Of a stretch of DNA of 64,000 bases, positions 1 to 11,432 are shown piece after piece. The DNA is taken from the NCBI RefSeq assembly GCF_003265705.1, contig NW_020313005.1, forward strand, positions 16,746,109 to 16,810,108, written 5' to 3'. Below the pieces are notes generated by a model. The model was not told the origin of the DNA and did not search any database. It was given only the letters and a program-made list of their open reading frames with translations. Positions within the stretch are counted from its first letter, which is position 1, and every line of letters begins with the position of its first letter. The stretch is from Callorhinus ursinus (taxonomy: Eukaryota; Chordata; Mammalia; Carnivora; Otariidae). The position numbers and the translations under genes are program-made.

Positions 1-744
1 GTCTGACCACCACTGCCCATCTCCGCTACAACCACTCTGGCAGGCTGGGATTATTACAATTGCTTCCTGACTATCCTCTGGCTGCTACCCCTGTCCCCTA
101 CAATCTGTTCTCAACATAGCACCCTTTGTGATATCAGATTATATTGATTGTCTGCTCATAGTGTCACAATGGCTTTCCATTCCACTCAGTAAATGCCCAA
201 ATCCTAGTGAGTTCTATATCTTCTAGAATCCCCCCCGCCCCCGCCACACACACACACAACCAATTCCTCTTTACTTCTACCCCTATTCCCCCCCTTGTTC
301 ACTGTTACAGCCACCCTGATTGCTTTGCTATTCTGTGGATGCCCCAGGCACACTCTGGTCTCAGGGCATTTGCTATGGCTTTCTAAAACATTTTTTCCCT
401 AGATATTTGCATGGCTAGCCCCCTCAGCTGCTTTAAATCTTTGTTTAATTTTCACCTTCTCAATGAAGCCTACCCTGACAATGATATTTTAAAATTATAG
501 ACTTCCCTCCAGTCCCTGTCCCCTTACCTTTCTCTATTTGAAAAGTTTTCTATAATATTTAATATCATTTAAAAAGCTGTCTAGTTGGCTTATTTATTAT
601 GTCATCGATTATGGCTTGCCCGCATCTTCTAGAATAGAATATATGAGGACAAGGATCTTTGCCTGTTTTGTTTATGGGTGTAACCAAGGCAGCTAGAACA
701 CCTGGACATTGTAGACATGATAAATATTTGTTGAATGACTGAGA
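1..744 (+). repeat. L2 LINE, 3' part
   Basis: The segment follows the 3' portion of the ancient L2 retrotransposon in sense orientation. It includes a 'tacaatctgttctcaacata' block, a 'catggctagccccctcagctg' type block, 'ttcaccttctcaatgaagcc' and the terminal 'ataaatatttgttgaatga' that ends L2 elements. The copy is old, has small indels and carries no usable reading frame. The left edge is cut by the window. Family assignment is from memory of the consensus. Confidence 0.8.
230..259. repeat. C-rich tract and (CA)n inside L2
   Basis: A C-rich run interrupted by G is followed by about seven CA units. It lies within the L2 copy and probably arose after insertion. Confidence 0.85.
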
Positions 745-762
745 GCAGAAGTCACAGAGTAG

Positions 763-962
763 GGCGCCTGAGTGGCTCAGTCATTAAGCTTCTGCCTTTG
801 GCTCAGGTCATGATCCCAGGGTCCTGGGATCGAGCCCCACATCGGGCTCCCTGCTCGGCGGGAAGCCTGCTTCTCCCTCTCCCACTCCCCCTGCTTGTGT
901 TCCTGCTCTTGCTGTCTCTCTCTCTCTGTCAAATAAATAAATAAAATCTTTAAAAAAAAAAA
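763..962 (+). mobile_element. SINEC (Can-SINE), full length
   Basis: This tRNA-Lys-derived carnivore SINE has head 'ggcgcctgagtggctcag', a pol III B-box-like 'gggatcgagcccc', the pyrimidine-rich (CT)n section, 'aataaaatcttt' and poly(A). It is flanked by a 15-bp target-site duplication, agaagtcacagagta at 747-761 and agaaatcacagagta at 963-977, with one mismatch. Short open frames on both strands here are read-through of the SINE and are not genes. Confidence 0.96.
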
Positions 963-977
963 AGAAATCACAGAGTA

Positions 978-2199
978 ACCCAGGAGCTAGACAAGCATAG
1001 TGAAGAGGCATATGACAGACAAGGCCTTTTCCCTTTATCACGCCCTTCCCCAAACTCATCCCTCTTTCTCTCCTTTCTCAGCTCTCTCTCACCTCTCCTG
1101 GGACCAACTTTGCCCCACCTGGTGTGAGCATCCACTGTGGAGGTTGGCTGAGGCAGGCAAAAGGCCTGAACTTGAATGAATTTCACTGTTAGGTCACAGA
1201 TATACTCACAAATAAATACGCATCCAAAACTGGCACAAGCAAATGAGTCATATGCCCTTGAAATCTACATTTTTGGGAGACCAGGTATTTCTTCCCTGTT
1301 GTGTCCATTCCTCCCTATTTTACTTGTAGAAAACTTAACATTTTGGAATTATATGCACAGCCTGCAGCTCAACCTTGTGCACATCATCAGAAGTAACAAA
1401 TCTGATTTCCTTCAGAGTGGGACCACTTTTGAGAAGCAGTTAAATGTCACAGAAATTCAAGTCTGACATACAAGCTAAAGGATCAAGCTGATAATACCTA
1501 TTTGGATCAGAGCCAAAATAATTACAAAGGCTTGAGGCTAGGTTTCTGGTCTGAAACCTGTGACAATACTCAAAGGGAGCTATAGATGCCCAGAACTGTG
1601 GTTGTGCTATCAATGGAATAAGTACTTATACTGTCAAAGTGACTACGTTGACAAACAGTACTCATGGGTGTCTTCTGAGAATTGAATTTCTCAAAAAATC
1701 ATTATTCTACCATCATAACTCCTGCATTTTATAGAATTCACAAGCCATCTGAATTTAAGTTTCTGCATTTGTGGAATGGGAAGAAAGATTTCTTTCCACA
1801 TCGTGGTAGGAAAATGGGAGTATGAGGAGCAGAAGGTATACCTGTCACAGTTCCACCAAAGAAAGGTAACCATATCAACCATGAATCCTTTTTTTTTTTT
1901 ATCCTGAAATAAAATAGTCATGGGGCCAGAGAATGAAAATACACTGTTTTTCTTGCTTTTCCTTTTTCTGCACATCCCCCACCTCCTCCTTTGTCATTGA
2001 GTTTTCTTAGTAGCTTTATCCTTCTGGATTATTCTCTATGCAAAATTGTTCTCTAATTCCCCACACCCCTTACATCCCTACTGTGCCACCATTTTGTCCT
2101 TCCTGTTGGAATCCACTGTAGATGGCTGTCTGCCTTCCCTGAGATTGGCTAGAGCCTGCAGCAGCTCTCAGAGGGGCCCTGCTGACATAGTGAAATAAA
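978..2199. other. No gene recognised; unique sequence
   Basis: The base composition is mixed and I recognised no repeat with confidence. Open frames of 94-96 codons on opposite strands have no domain and no signs of selection that I can see. A run of T occurs near 1889-1900. Confidence 0.5.
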
Positions 2200-2720
2200 G
2201 TCAGAAAGCTGCATTACTTTAAGTGGCTTTTCTCCACATTTAGAACTGCTATTATGATGTTGATGGTTGGTAATAAAAGACCTTTTAGTGTGGGAAATCA
2301 AATAATCTTATACAAACATCAATGGGTCTGGACAATGATTATCCTAATGTAATTGGAGAATGAACTCTGATTATGGGTGTCAGTTCTTGCCTTTCTTAAG
2401 GTATTGTAGGGCTAATCTAGCGATTGATAGATTGACACTCTTTGTACAGTGTGGCGTTGATCATTAATATGCTGCATTTCTTACATTTGGCTTCTCTGTA
2501 GCTAGGACTTTTTTGAGGATGAGTTTTGATAGCTCTGTAGTATTGGTTTTGTAGAAGTTTCTGGAAATCTTTGGCAATGAAATATGACAGAATCAAGATT
2601 GGGGAAAGAAAGTCAAGCTGGTCTTCAAACAAAGTTTCCCTATACAAAGTGTGTTCATCACTCGCTGACCTTTGAAGAGAAATGAAGGAAGGAAATGTGT
2701 AGGATGAAACAGCAATGTTC
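2200..2720. promoter_or_regulatory. Candidate conserved non-coding element
   Basis: This is an AT-rich, repeat-free block with several homeodomain- or Pbx-like words such as 'ctctgattatggg', 'ttgatcattaatatgc' and 'tcctaatgtaattgg', without microsatellite or transposon structure. Such texture is typical of developmental enhancers in gene deserts. Conservation itself cannot be seen from one sequence, so the call is an inference. Confidence 0.25.
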
Positions 2721-3049
2721 TGTGGGAAACTATTCTCTACTGTTTGTCGGTAGATAATAATTTACCTGCCTAGAAAAAGATTTCCACTCGTCCTGGAAAA
2801 TGTCATTGCTCTATGTTAAATAACATATGGTTAAAAACATATTTGTTGAGATTTAATAACCTTGCAATCAATGTCTTCTGTAAATAGGTGCCTAGTTGGT
2901 AACAAAGATCTACTGTCCTACTGAACTGAAGTGGAGCTCCTTGTCTTAATTATTTTAACTATAGATAGTTAATTTAATGGGCTTTTATAGATCTGCCAAT
3001 GGTGATTTTTACACGTACATAATAAAGAGCCAACAGACTTACACTTCCA
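2721..3049. other. Unassigned unique sequence
   Basis: The stretch is AT-rich with no recognised repeat, RNA gene or coding frame. Confidence 0.5.
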
Positions 3050-3425
3050 TCTAAGAGACAGGTGTTACTGCCAAGTCCAGTCTTGCTACTCAGCCCGTTA
3101 TGCCTTTGCTCACTTTTGTACCGCCTCACAGAAAGCTCTCTCCCTCCTTCAGCCATCCCCTTCCCCAACCCTTCCAGGCTGTATCTCACCCACAACCTCC
3201 TCATCCTACAAGACTGAGAGCCCAAAGACTACCTCATCCAGGAAGCCTCCTCTGATCTTGATAAAAAGTCCACTCTTCCTCCTCTTCTTTTCCTTTGTTA
3301 CAGCAGTCATCACTTCTTCCCATTTTTGCATCATTATCATCACTGCATCTCCCCAAACATCTAGTAGTGTCTTATTACAAAGTAGCACTCAATGACTCAG
3401 TGAGGGTTGAATGAGTGAGCAAACA
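3050..3425 (+). repeat. Probable L2 LINE fragment
   Basis: The pyrimidine-rich text with 'catccaggaagcctcctctgatc' and the ending 'gcactcaatgactcagtga...gaatgagtgagc' resembles the L2 3' end in sense orientation. The copy is diverged and its boundaries are approximate. Confidence 0.42.
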
Positions 3426-6109
3426 GGTTAATGAATGAATCTCAGACTGAAGACTCTGGTTATATAAGCTGAAGCTTCTGTATTTGTAACCCTCTTTTTC
3501 TGCTCCAGGATCAGGGGGCAGAGCTGAGGCCCTATTTCCTCCCCTTATTTATTCAATCTCAGATCATCACTGACAAGCTTGACAACTGGAGTGAGTTTTA
3601 TCAAACAGGGCAATGGGTTTGTGCTGCATAAGTGGGCCTCTGATGAGAACTGGGTAATCATATCTCAATGTGAGCGAGTGTAGGCTGGAGCATAATTGAA
3701 AAGCAAAGCATTTGTTTAGAGAGTGGATATGCAGAAAGTACCCTGCAGCTCTTTGGAATTCTTTAAGAGTTTATTTTCTCGTCAGGGTATGGGTTTCTCT
3801 CAGGCTTATGAGCTGAATAGTTGGTTTGGCCCTAACTCATACACTCTTTTACTTCTATTTATGTATTTTGAATGTTCATCTAATATCTCCAAATACATTA
3901 TGAGCACCTGGAAGACAAAATCTCGAGCCATACAATTCTTTGCATTGCTTAAAATAACATAGCCATGGTCTCATATAAAACACATTCTTAAAAGTTTAGG
4001 TAGGATTTTGCCTGGATGGTGGAGTGTAATAACTGAATGGAAAAGAGAGGTTGGGAGATCTGTTTTAATGGGGATGATACTTATCTCATGGCAGTTAGAA
4101 GAAATTATTTTACAGTCATGACATAATAATTCAGCAATACTATTTATTTATCCTATCTTATTTCTCAGCTCAGAATTCTGCCACCAATCAGAATGTTTTT
4201 ACTTTAAGAAATTTTACAGGTTTAGGGACTCTCCTGTGTGGAGTAAAATTTTTTCCTAGATGGTGAGATGTGACTTTGCAGAATGAGATTGGATTTAGGA
4301 CACAGTTTGAGATTATTAACAGTTTTTCCTCTCTCTGCTTTATCCAGAAGAAACTGTACAGCCAGTGGCAGAGTCCAAAAGGATTTAGCTGAAAATAGAT
4401 TTTATTTCTTAGAGTTTCATGTCTACCTACAATTCCTATGAGACTGGGATTCATGAGATTTTCTTTTCAATAGATACTTATAATTAGAGATACAGACCCA
4501 CAGAACATTATAATAATGAGATTTTATTATGAGCTAAAAATGGCACTATATGGACTCTTTGTTATATGGACTCTGCCAGCCCGCCTTAAACAGTGGTGTT
4601 GACAAAATTAGCACCTTTTCAATTTCCCTGACACACTCGGGTAATGGCCTTGGTTGTTTACGGGTCAGAATTGCAGACTAGTCGATTGATTTGGGGTAGG
4701 CTCCCTCATGGCTATCTAGGAAGAAAGAGTTTCTTTCTTCTTTGAGAGGACAGAAATTTATGACCATTCTCAATTTGCACCATATACACATTTTTTGACT
4801 TCAGTTCTGCCAAGTTCCTTGACACTCCTGTAATGTAAACCTTTATTAACCACAGAGTTTTACACCCACTTAAATAGGAACTCTGTTTTTCATTTTATGT
4901 TGCTTTTCCTGAAGGTGAGCCATACTTTGGCATCTTGGCTCTGGCTTCCTTACTTTCTGACAGGTGGCTTTGCCACTCTTGGCAGTCCTGGGAGATTCCT
5001 AACACCTGGCACCTCTTGCTGGAGGTTTATAACACCCTTTCTGAGATAGGATGGAGCTGCATTCTTCTAAGATGAGCATCTGGTTGGTGGCCTTCTTGTG
5101 CAAGAAGAGTGCCTCTTCCTTTTTTTCCTTGCTGTGTCATCCTTGCAGGGAATGACTGGTAATCAGCTAACAGCCGTGCTGGCCTTGGGTTGATATAATA
5201 AGAAAGAATAAGAGATCTGTTCAGCTTAGATAACCACACAAATTGCATTGCTGCATCTTTTCTCAACATTTTAAAAAGGTTAAAATGTTTTTCTAGCACC
5301 AAAATAATAAGAAATCAAGGGAATGGCTAATCTTTTGGTCCCACTTTAGCATGGATTTCAGCTACAGGAGATGAGCCATCTCTCAGAAGATTGACATCTT
5401 GCAAAGGAAGCTTTCTTTTATTCCCGTTACATGGATTTTCCCCTGTGAAACACTGAAGATGTGCCATCAGTTGAAAGCAGTGAAATTATTTAGCATTAGG
5501 GGTGGCATCACATTTTGTCTTGAAAGTCTCAGGGTGTTAAACACCTAAAGGGAAGAAACAGAAGAGTGATAACAGCACTTTTCAAAGAGGATGTATTTAG
5601 GAGTTTTCTACTAGGAAAAACTTGTTTCTTCATGCCAGGCCCTACTGAAGGTAGATTGGAAGAAAAGCCATGCCATGGAGGAGGATGTTTATAAGGGAGA
5701 GTGTAGTGCCAGAAATGAAGGGGAGAGTCAGCATGAAGGTTGCCCTCCAATTACTTTGCTGAGGAATCAGTACCAGCCTGTTGCTTTTTGAAGATGGGGC
5801 TTTGAGAAAGTGGCCAGTAATGAGAGTGCAGAATATGCCTGATTTATGTAAATCCTCACCATACACCTGAGCACATGGATGAGTGATTTGTCTGATGGCA
5901 GCTTTTTGCCAGTCATATCTTTTGTCCAGACTGAGGCCTCAAGGCACACTGACCAACTGAGGGAGATCCAGTGTCAGTAACTGATATCCAATCCAACAGA
6001 GTGATTCCTGATGAGAAAGGACCACCCTAGAGTTTAGTTTAGGGACTCATGATTTAAGGCACCAGTGAACACTTCTTCTCCAGAACAATGGTATAATTGA
6101 GGTTTAAGT
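3426..6109. other. No gene recognised; about 2.7 kb unique sequence
   Basis: No transposon, tRNA, rRNA or long open frame is recognisable. Frames reach only about 91 codons (5027-5302, minus strand) and lack motifs. Composition is uneven but without tandem structure. Very old repeats may be hidden below what I can recognise by eye. Confidence 0.45.
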
Positions 6110-6329
6110 TTGCTTTTTACCCATATCATTTTTTATTAAAACTTTTTTGAGTTAATTATAAATTTGCATGCTGTTGTAAGAAATAATATAGAGATCCTGT
6201 GTGACTTTTACTTAGTTTCTTCCAGGGGTAGGAAACACTTTGTAAAACTGTAGTATAACATCACAACCAGGGTCAGACATATAATCCACTAATCTTAATC
6301 AAATCTCTCTAGTTTTACTTGCACCCAGT

Positions 6330-6362
<33 letters not shown>

Positions 6363-6790
6363 ATGTATGTGTTTGGTTTTATGTACTTTTATCATACATG
6401 TAGGTGTCTATACCCACCACGGCAGCCAAGATACTGAACAGTTCCAACACTATAAGGACCCCCCTAGGTTGCTTTTCTTAACCATCCCAGCTCTCTGCCC
6501 TCCATCCGTAACCCCTGTCAGTCACTACTCCATTTCTGTAATTTTGTAATTTTGAGAATGAAATCATACAATATGTAATCTTTTGAGATTTTTTTTTCTC
6601 ACAGCACAATTTATCTGGATTCACCCAGGTTGATGTGTGTATCAATAGTTTATTCCTTTCTCTTGCTGAGTAGTATTCCATGGTGTAGATGTGACACAGT
6701 TCACCTATGGAAGAACATCTGGGTTGTCTCTAGTTTTTGGCAATATGAATAAAGCTGGTATAAACATTCATGTTCAGGTTGTGTGGATGT
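6110..6790 (-). mobile_element. L1 LINE 3' portion, antisense
   Basis: The plus strand reads as the reverse complement of the 3' end of an older L1 (L1MA/L1MB-like). Diagnostic pieces are 'acatcacaaccagggtcaga', 'gccaagatactgaacagttc', 'gagtagtattccatggtgta' and 'catctgggttgtctctagtt'. On the minus strand, 6478-6681 encodes a remnant of the ORF2 C-terminus beginning MEYYSAR, like the usual L1 MEYYSA motif. The copy is 5'-truncated and dead. Confidence 0.82.
6332..6361. repeat. (TG)n microsatellite
   Basis: About 14.5 uninterrupted TG units lie inside the L1 copy, at a point where this L1 region often carries a short TG-rich run that can expand. Confidence 0.97.
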
Positions 6791-7714
6791 GGTAACCTCT
6801 GACAAAGAAAGGTTTTTAAATCCTAATTTCCTTCACAGATTTTTGCTTCTCTGGTACTACCTGTCTCCATAATCATAGCTCATGGACAGAGCACATGCTT
6901 CTCCCCAGGTTATGCATAATGCATGAACATCATAGGATCTTTGCCACTTTCCTGCCATAATGAGAGTGAGCAAGGTCATGCCTATGGCATAAGTGGGAAA
7001 CTAAGGCAGGAAGTGCATAGGCTCACAGCCTTTCCTCCTAATCCACAGTCATCTCTTCTAGCCTGAGCTTCATCTTTCTCAGAAGACCCCTGCCCCTCCT
7101 TTCAGGGCCCCTCTCATTTCCTTTACCTCAGGTTGAAAGGAGCATACCCTGCAGAGAAAGCTGAGGAGTTGTGGTTCTAGTGTCCTTGAAATGACCTTGC
7201 CCCACTTGCAGATGATTTACATGAAGCCCACATTGTTCTGATTTTAATTGGGTTGACACTGAGCAGGGATGTGGGGTGGTGAAAGGGAGTGAGGTTCTGG
7301 GAAGAAGCAAGAGCAATTCATTGATTACTATGCATTTGTAATCAACTTCTGAGGTTATATGCTCATCTCCACATGACAGAAACTATCTCTTTCTCACTCT
7401 CATCAGTGGCCAAAAAGCATTTTAGTCACTCACTAATGGGGAGCCTAGGTCTGAATGAAGCCCATGAAGACCCACTCAGGCAGAGGGTACAATAACCCTA
7501 GCACTGGCTCCCTGGTTCATCCAACCCCTTCTCACTAAAGGTGGGGTGATGGGAAGGTAAGGGACTTGTGTGTGAAGGGCCATGCTTAGTACAATTCTCT
7601 GATAAGCATGGAGTTAGGTTGCTCATCACTGCCATCCTTGTCTTTTAGCCTCTTCTTATTCTCACTGCCTTTCCTAAGCAGGGATGCAGACCATGTTTTG
7701 GTCCTCTGGTTACT
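6791..7714. other. Unassigned unique sequence
   Basis: No repeat or gene is recognised. Overlapping frames of 62-76 codons near 7.1-7.9 kb are compositional and lack motifs. Confidence 0.45.
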
Positions 7715-8120
7715 TTCTATGGGCTTCTGTTGGCCTCAAACAGAGGTTCTGTTGTCCAGGACCCTCCATCACCTTCTCACTGCCTCTCTGCCCCCACTGC
7801 TACCAGGAGGCACCTTGTTCTCCAGCCGTTGAACTTCCTACCATCATCTCCTTACATCTTACTCTTCCTCTCACCTGGAATTCCTTTCCTCTGCTCTTCC
7901 TAGCAAATCTCTAGTTCACTTCCAAGGCACAGTTCCAATATCCTATTTCCTGACTTGCCCACACCTTTTGCTTTTGGCAAGTATCAGTAATCACAGCCTC
8001 TCTGTGTTTCTAAATCCCCATGGACTCCGAGCTCTTTGATAATTGAATTGTATTCTCCTTTGACCTCATGGTGTCCAGTATTTTATAGCCACCTAATACA
8101 TGTCTGCTGCGTGAGGGATG
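7715..8120 (+). repeat. Probable L2 LINE fragment
   Basis: The segment has the order 'cacctggaattcctttcctctgct', 'cacttccaaggcacagttcc', 'gactccgagctctttgat' and 'cacctaatacatgtctgctg'. This is a diverged version of the L2 3' layout (growth-industry-like CT blocks, then the terminal 'cacatagtaggtgctcaataaat' zone). Confidence 0.45.
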
Positions 8121-8639
8121 CAAAAGAAAGAGCAATTTCTACCTGGTGACTCTCTGCTTGGACTCAGAGACCTGCTGCCTCTGCTCACTATTTCCCTTCC
8201 TTTGAACAACAGGGAGTCCCCTTCTCCACAAGTACCATGCAATATCCTTGGGCATCTGCATGGAAGAGCCTTTGTCCCACCCCCATGGGAATAAATTCAC
8301 TGGCACCTACCCACCCCTGAAGTTCCAACAAAATCCTATAGTGTCTGTTAGTATTAGTATTAGGAAAATGATTTCCCTTTCTAGGAATGCCTTTATGTAG
8401 CGTTACTCTGCCTTCCTCTGCTTTTTTTAATTAGTTAATTATCTTATTTATTTATCTTAACCTCACATTTGTATACTTCAGGCGCCTGTGTATTTCCCAA
8501 ACACATTACCAAGCCAACAATACCACACAGACAAAATTAGACATTTCCTCCAGGGTTTCAGTTTATGTGAGGGACAGAGGAGACTTATGCCTGATCAGCA
8601 AAAGGATAGTAAATAAAATGGTTGTGGTCCAGAGGAAAA
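8121..8639. other. Unassigned unique sequence
   Basis: Nothing is recognised apart from a short AT-rich stretch near 8426-8460 (ttaattagttaattatctta). Confidence 0.45.
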
Positions 8640-8960
8640 GAGGCAGAAATAGATTGGACAGCCATTTAGAAAAACACCTTTTGCCTACTAGTTCGCCTAA
8701 GAGTTTTTAAGTCAGAGTTTTTACCATTCTTTAGAGACAGTGAGGAGAAATAATTTAAAAATCCAAACTAGAAGTAATTTTTCTTTGTAACATCTGCATA
8801 CTGTACATGCGTTTATGGGAGCCCTGAATGTCTAAATTAATCTCCTTGTCTCAGAATTCGAGTAATAATTATGCCAATTATGCTTATTAAACTACCCCAA
8901 ATTATTAATTAAAGATTGTGGGAAAATCTACCTTGGTTGAATATTCTTCTTACTTGATCT
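8640..8960. promoter_or_regulatory. Candidate conserved non-coding element with TAATTA cluster
   Basis: This repeat-free AT-rich block has clustered homeodomain core sites: TAATTA at 8866-8871, a CAATTATGC-like word about 8874-8883 and TTAATTAA at 8905-8912. The clustering without microsatellite character suggests a developmental enhancer, but this is inferred from texture and motif content only. Confidence 0.28.
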
Positions 8961-9205
8961 CTCTCTGAAACGCTTGGCCTCTTTGCATTTGCTTTGCTCA
9001 TTTGTACACTCAGACTTTTGCTCAAAGCACCTGCTGTTCCATGTTTATGAATTTTTGCCACATAGAGGTTGTCTCCATTCCAAAACATTGTTTCTTTCAA
9101 TCCTTTCCCTTGCTTACAGGTGACTATGTCTTATTTCCCTCAACTAGTGCACAGGCTCTGGAAGAAAAACATGATTCTACTATGTACTTTGCACCTGGCA
9201 AGTAT

Positions 9206-9360
9206 CTAAATATATATATGTATATATATTCATATTCATCATATATGAATGTTATGTATTAGTATATCTTAATATTTTTATATTACTTATATGTTATATA
9301 TTCATGTGAATGTATATTTATACATGTTCATATGAATGTATATGAATATATATTCACATT
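9206..9360. repeat. AT-rich low-complexity tract
   Basis: Imperfect (TA)n and 'atatgaatgt'-type repeats form a strongly purine/pyrimidine-alternating tract. Apparent open frames around it (9002-9262 plus, 9302-9484 minus) are products of this composition. Confidence 0.85.
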
Positions 9361-9577
9361 CAAAGAACAGCCTTCTGGGTTGCAGAAGGTCCCAGAGGCT
9401 GGTCAGGTAGTTTGGAAAGGTTGCTGTAATCCATGCACTCAGAGCAGGCAGCCTGCTGATGGTGGATCCTGGATCCATCTTCACGCCTGAGGACTAGCAC
9501 ACGACATACTAGTGTTGACACCCTCCGTCCTCTGCCTGAACAAAGAGCAGAGAAACTATGCTTCCAGAAGGCAGTTT

Positions 9578-9645
9578 CTCACAATCCAGGCTATAATCCC
9601 CATTTCATGACTGAGGCCAATGAGGCCCAGAGACATTTCATGGCC
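9578..9645 (-). repeat. MIR SINE fragment
   Basis: 'ccccatttcatgactgaggc' followed by 'ggcccagagacatttcatgg' matches the antisense MIR core ('ccccattttacagatgagga ... gaggcacagagagg'). Confidence 0.5.
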
Positions 9646-9994
9646 TCAGTGTATTAGTATTAGGATTTGTCATGGTAAGGACTCCTGGCTTGAAAGTACT
9701 AACGAACTTGTCCATTTATTGTCATTTGTCCTTCGAAAATAATACCCCTTGACTGATCCAAATGAATCCTAAAATATACATATCAACAAAGCTATCTTAA
9801 GTTGGCCTTAAACCTTAAAGGTTTTTTTGCCTCCTGCAAACCTTCTTTTATTCAGTATCGCTCAAAAGAACAGAGGCATATTGAAAATGGCCAGATGGCC
9901 CCACATGTCAGTCTCCCTTCCTCTCTTTCTTCCTCACAAAGTAAATGAAAGTCTGCAGTAAGTGATTCTGAATGTTTAATTCGATGCTTTGATA
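9646..9994. other. Unassigned unique sequence
   Basis: No recognised repeat or gene. The segment lies just 3' of the minus-strand frame described next, and its minus-strand reading continues with stops. Confidence 0.4.
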
Positions 9995-10333
9995 TCAAAA
10001 TTTGGAGCCATTTCTGTGAATGTGTGGCACCGATTCCATAATGAGATCCCACATTTGCTGCAGCAGCTGGAAAAATCTGTGGATGTCAGTGTAGCACCAC
10101 TGCTGTTGGGATTTCAAGCGACAGTTGTGAGAAGTCACGTTCTCCATGAGAACCAAGTCTTGGGAAGGGCAGGGCAGGATCAGGGAATGCACTGGAGTTG
10201 TATTCACATTTTCTTTTACTACCTCAGTAAATAGATTCTGGAGTTTCTCTCTCTGGGAAAGCTTGGCCTTGATGCAATCTTTCATGTCCAGGGGGTAGCG
10301 GATTTTGATTTGTTTATTTGCTCGCTCAATCAT
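9995..10333 (-). CDS. Unrecognised 112-codon open frame; possible retropseudogene fragment or chance ORF
   Basis: The frame starts MIERANKQIKIRYPLDMKDC and ends with IHRNGSKF. It is rich in K, Q and hydrophobics spaced like amphipathic helices, and has an even amino-acid mix unlike the low-complexity shadow frames elsewhere. The segment is not within a repeat I recognise. No poly(A), target duplication, Kozak context or splice structure supports expression. I do not recognise a family and do not assign a function. It could be a piece of an old processed pseudogene, an exon of an unknown gene, or chance. Confidence 0.15.
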   Translation of the reverse strand: MIERANKQIKIRYPLDMKDCIKAKLSQREKLQNLFTEVVKENVNTTPVHSLILPCPSQDLVLMENVTSHNCRLKSQQQWCYTDIHRFFQLLQQMWDLIMESVPHIHRNGSKF

Positions 10334-11269
10334 TTCAGTGGATTAGCTAAGCTTAATAAAGTTCAAGCAACCTGTCCAAAATAATAAATTAACATTAGTG
10401 ATTCAAGAATACTGATTTCCTCAGGGTTCTGGAAGAATTTACAGCCATCTTCACTTCCTTCTTTCAAATTATAAAATCTTAAAAAGACCTTGGAAGTCAC
10501 GCAGCCCCACTCCCCACCCCTTGTTAGATCTCTATTAGGCATGCATCTAGCCCCTGCTTAGATCAGTGGCTCTCAACAGGTGCCCAGAGATACATCTGCT
10601 TTCCTTGAGCCCTTCACAGGTGTGCTTCTAAATATTAATGAAGGACTAAACTTTATTTTTATAAAACTAACACATGCAGTGTTATGGTGATGCCTGACAC
10701 TTGATGTCATGTGACCTGCAGTTGAGAGGATTAGAGTTTGTGCAAGTAATAGCACAGGAGAAGGTGAAGCTGGTGCTAAACACAAGTTGCATGCCTCACC
10801 TGGGAACCTCACCTGGGAAGATTGTAGACTGTGGCTAGCAGGCCAGGGTAGACAGCTCTGTTCACACTGCAGGGTGGTGCTCAAAGTTGGCCAAAATGTT
10901 CTGACACAACTGTGGAGGCTCTTGCGAACAGGGCAACTTATTTTTAGACCATGGGAGAGATTGTGAGGCAATTATTGCTGACTTGCCTAGAAGATTTCAT
11001 GTTAAAATAGTGCCATAAAAAAAAATAGTGCCATGAATACAAAATAATTCAAGACTACAGCACTGCTCCCTTTTCATGATGGAGTCTCATTACCTCATAA
11101 AGCAGTCTATTCCAGGTTTGTTCAGCTTCAGTTTTGTACAATCTATATTAAAAATACTTGCTTATACCAACCTAAAATCTGGCTCTCTATAACTTGCGCC
11201 CAGGAGTTGATGTTTTGTTTTTGGAATAGAAATAGATACATCAAACTCTGTTTACCAAATCTGCTGTAC
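10334..11269. other. Unassigned unique sequence
   Basis: A minus-strand frame of 132 codons (10573-10971) is Ser/Leu/His-rich with no motif. A short imperfect duplication 'aaaatagtgccat' occurs twice near 11004-11033 around an A run. No gene is supported. Confidence 0.45.
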
Positions 11270-11432
11270 ACTGAATCCTATGGGAACCCACTTTAAAGCA
11301 TGGACTCAGAGATTCCACCCTCAATAATTCTGCTTGATAGTAGCCCAATAATTCTGCTTAATAGTAGCCTTATTTTTATTAAGCTACATGGATATTGTTG
11401 ATGGATAGCCAAGTTTGAGAAATACTGATCTG
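11270..11432 (+). repeat. MER5A-like (hAT-Charlie) DNA transposon remnant
   Basis: The order 'actcagagattccaccc', 'aataattctgcttgatagtag' and terminal 'agtttgagaaatactga' parallels MER5A ('cccagagattctgattcagtagg ... actttgagaaacactg'). It is diverged, and an internal 24-bp duplication disturbs alignment. Confidence 0.42.
11322..11369. repeat. 24-bp tandem duplication
   Basis: Two adjacent 24-base units start caataattctgcttgatag (11322-11345) and caataattctgcttaatag (11346-11369). They differ at one position. This looks like a local replication-slippage duplication inside the MER5A-like remnant. Confidence 0.93.

Noticed and set aside
763..962. tRNA gene (tRNA-Lys-like head of SINECs)
   Set aside because: The tRNA resemblance is that of the SINE promoter. 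There is no complete cloverleaf and the element ends in a SINE body and tail.
735..1059. Open frames of 64-83 codons on both strands
   Set aside because: They are read-through of the SINEC at 763-962. Similar SINE-derived frames recur at 14350-14601, 16979-17424, 20573-20782, 24634-24834, 26953-27195 and 30209-30424.
10573..10971. 132-codon minus-strand frame
   Set aside because: No motif and an irregular composition; nothing around it looks like a promoter, splice site or retrogene tail.
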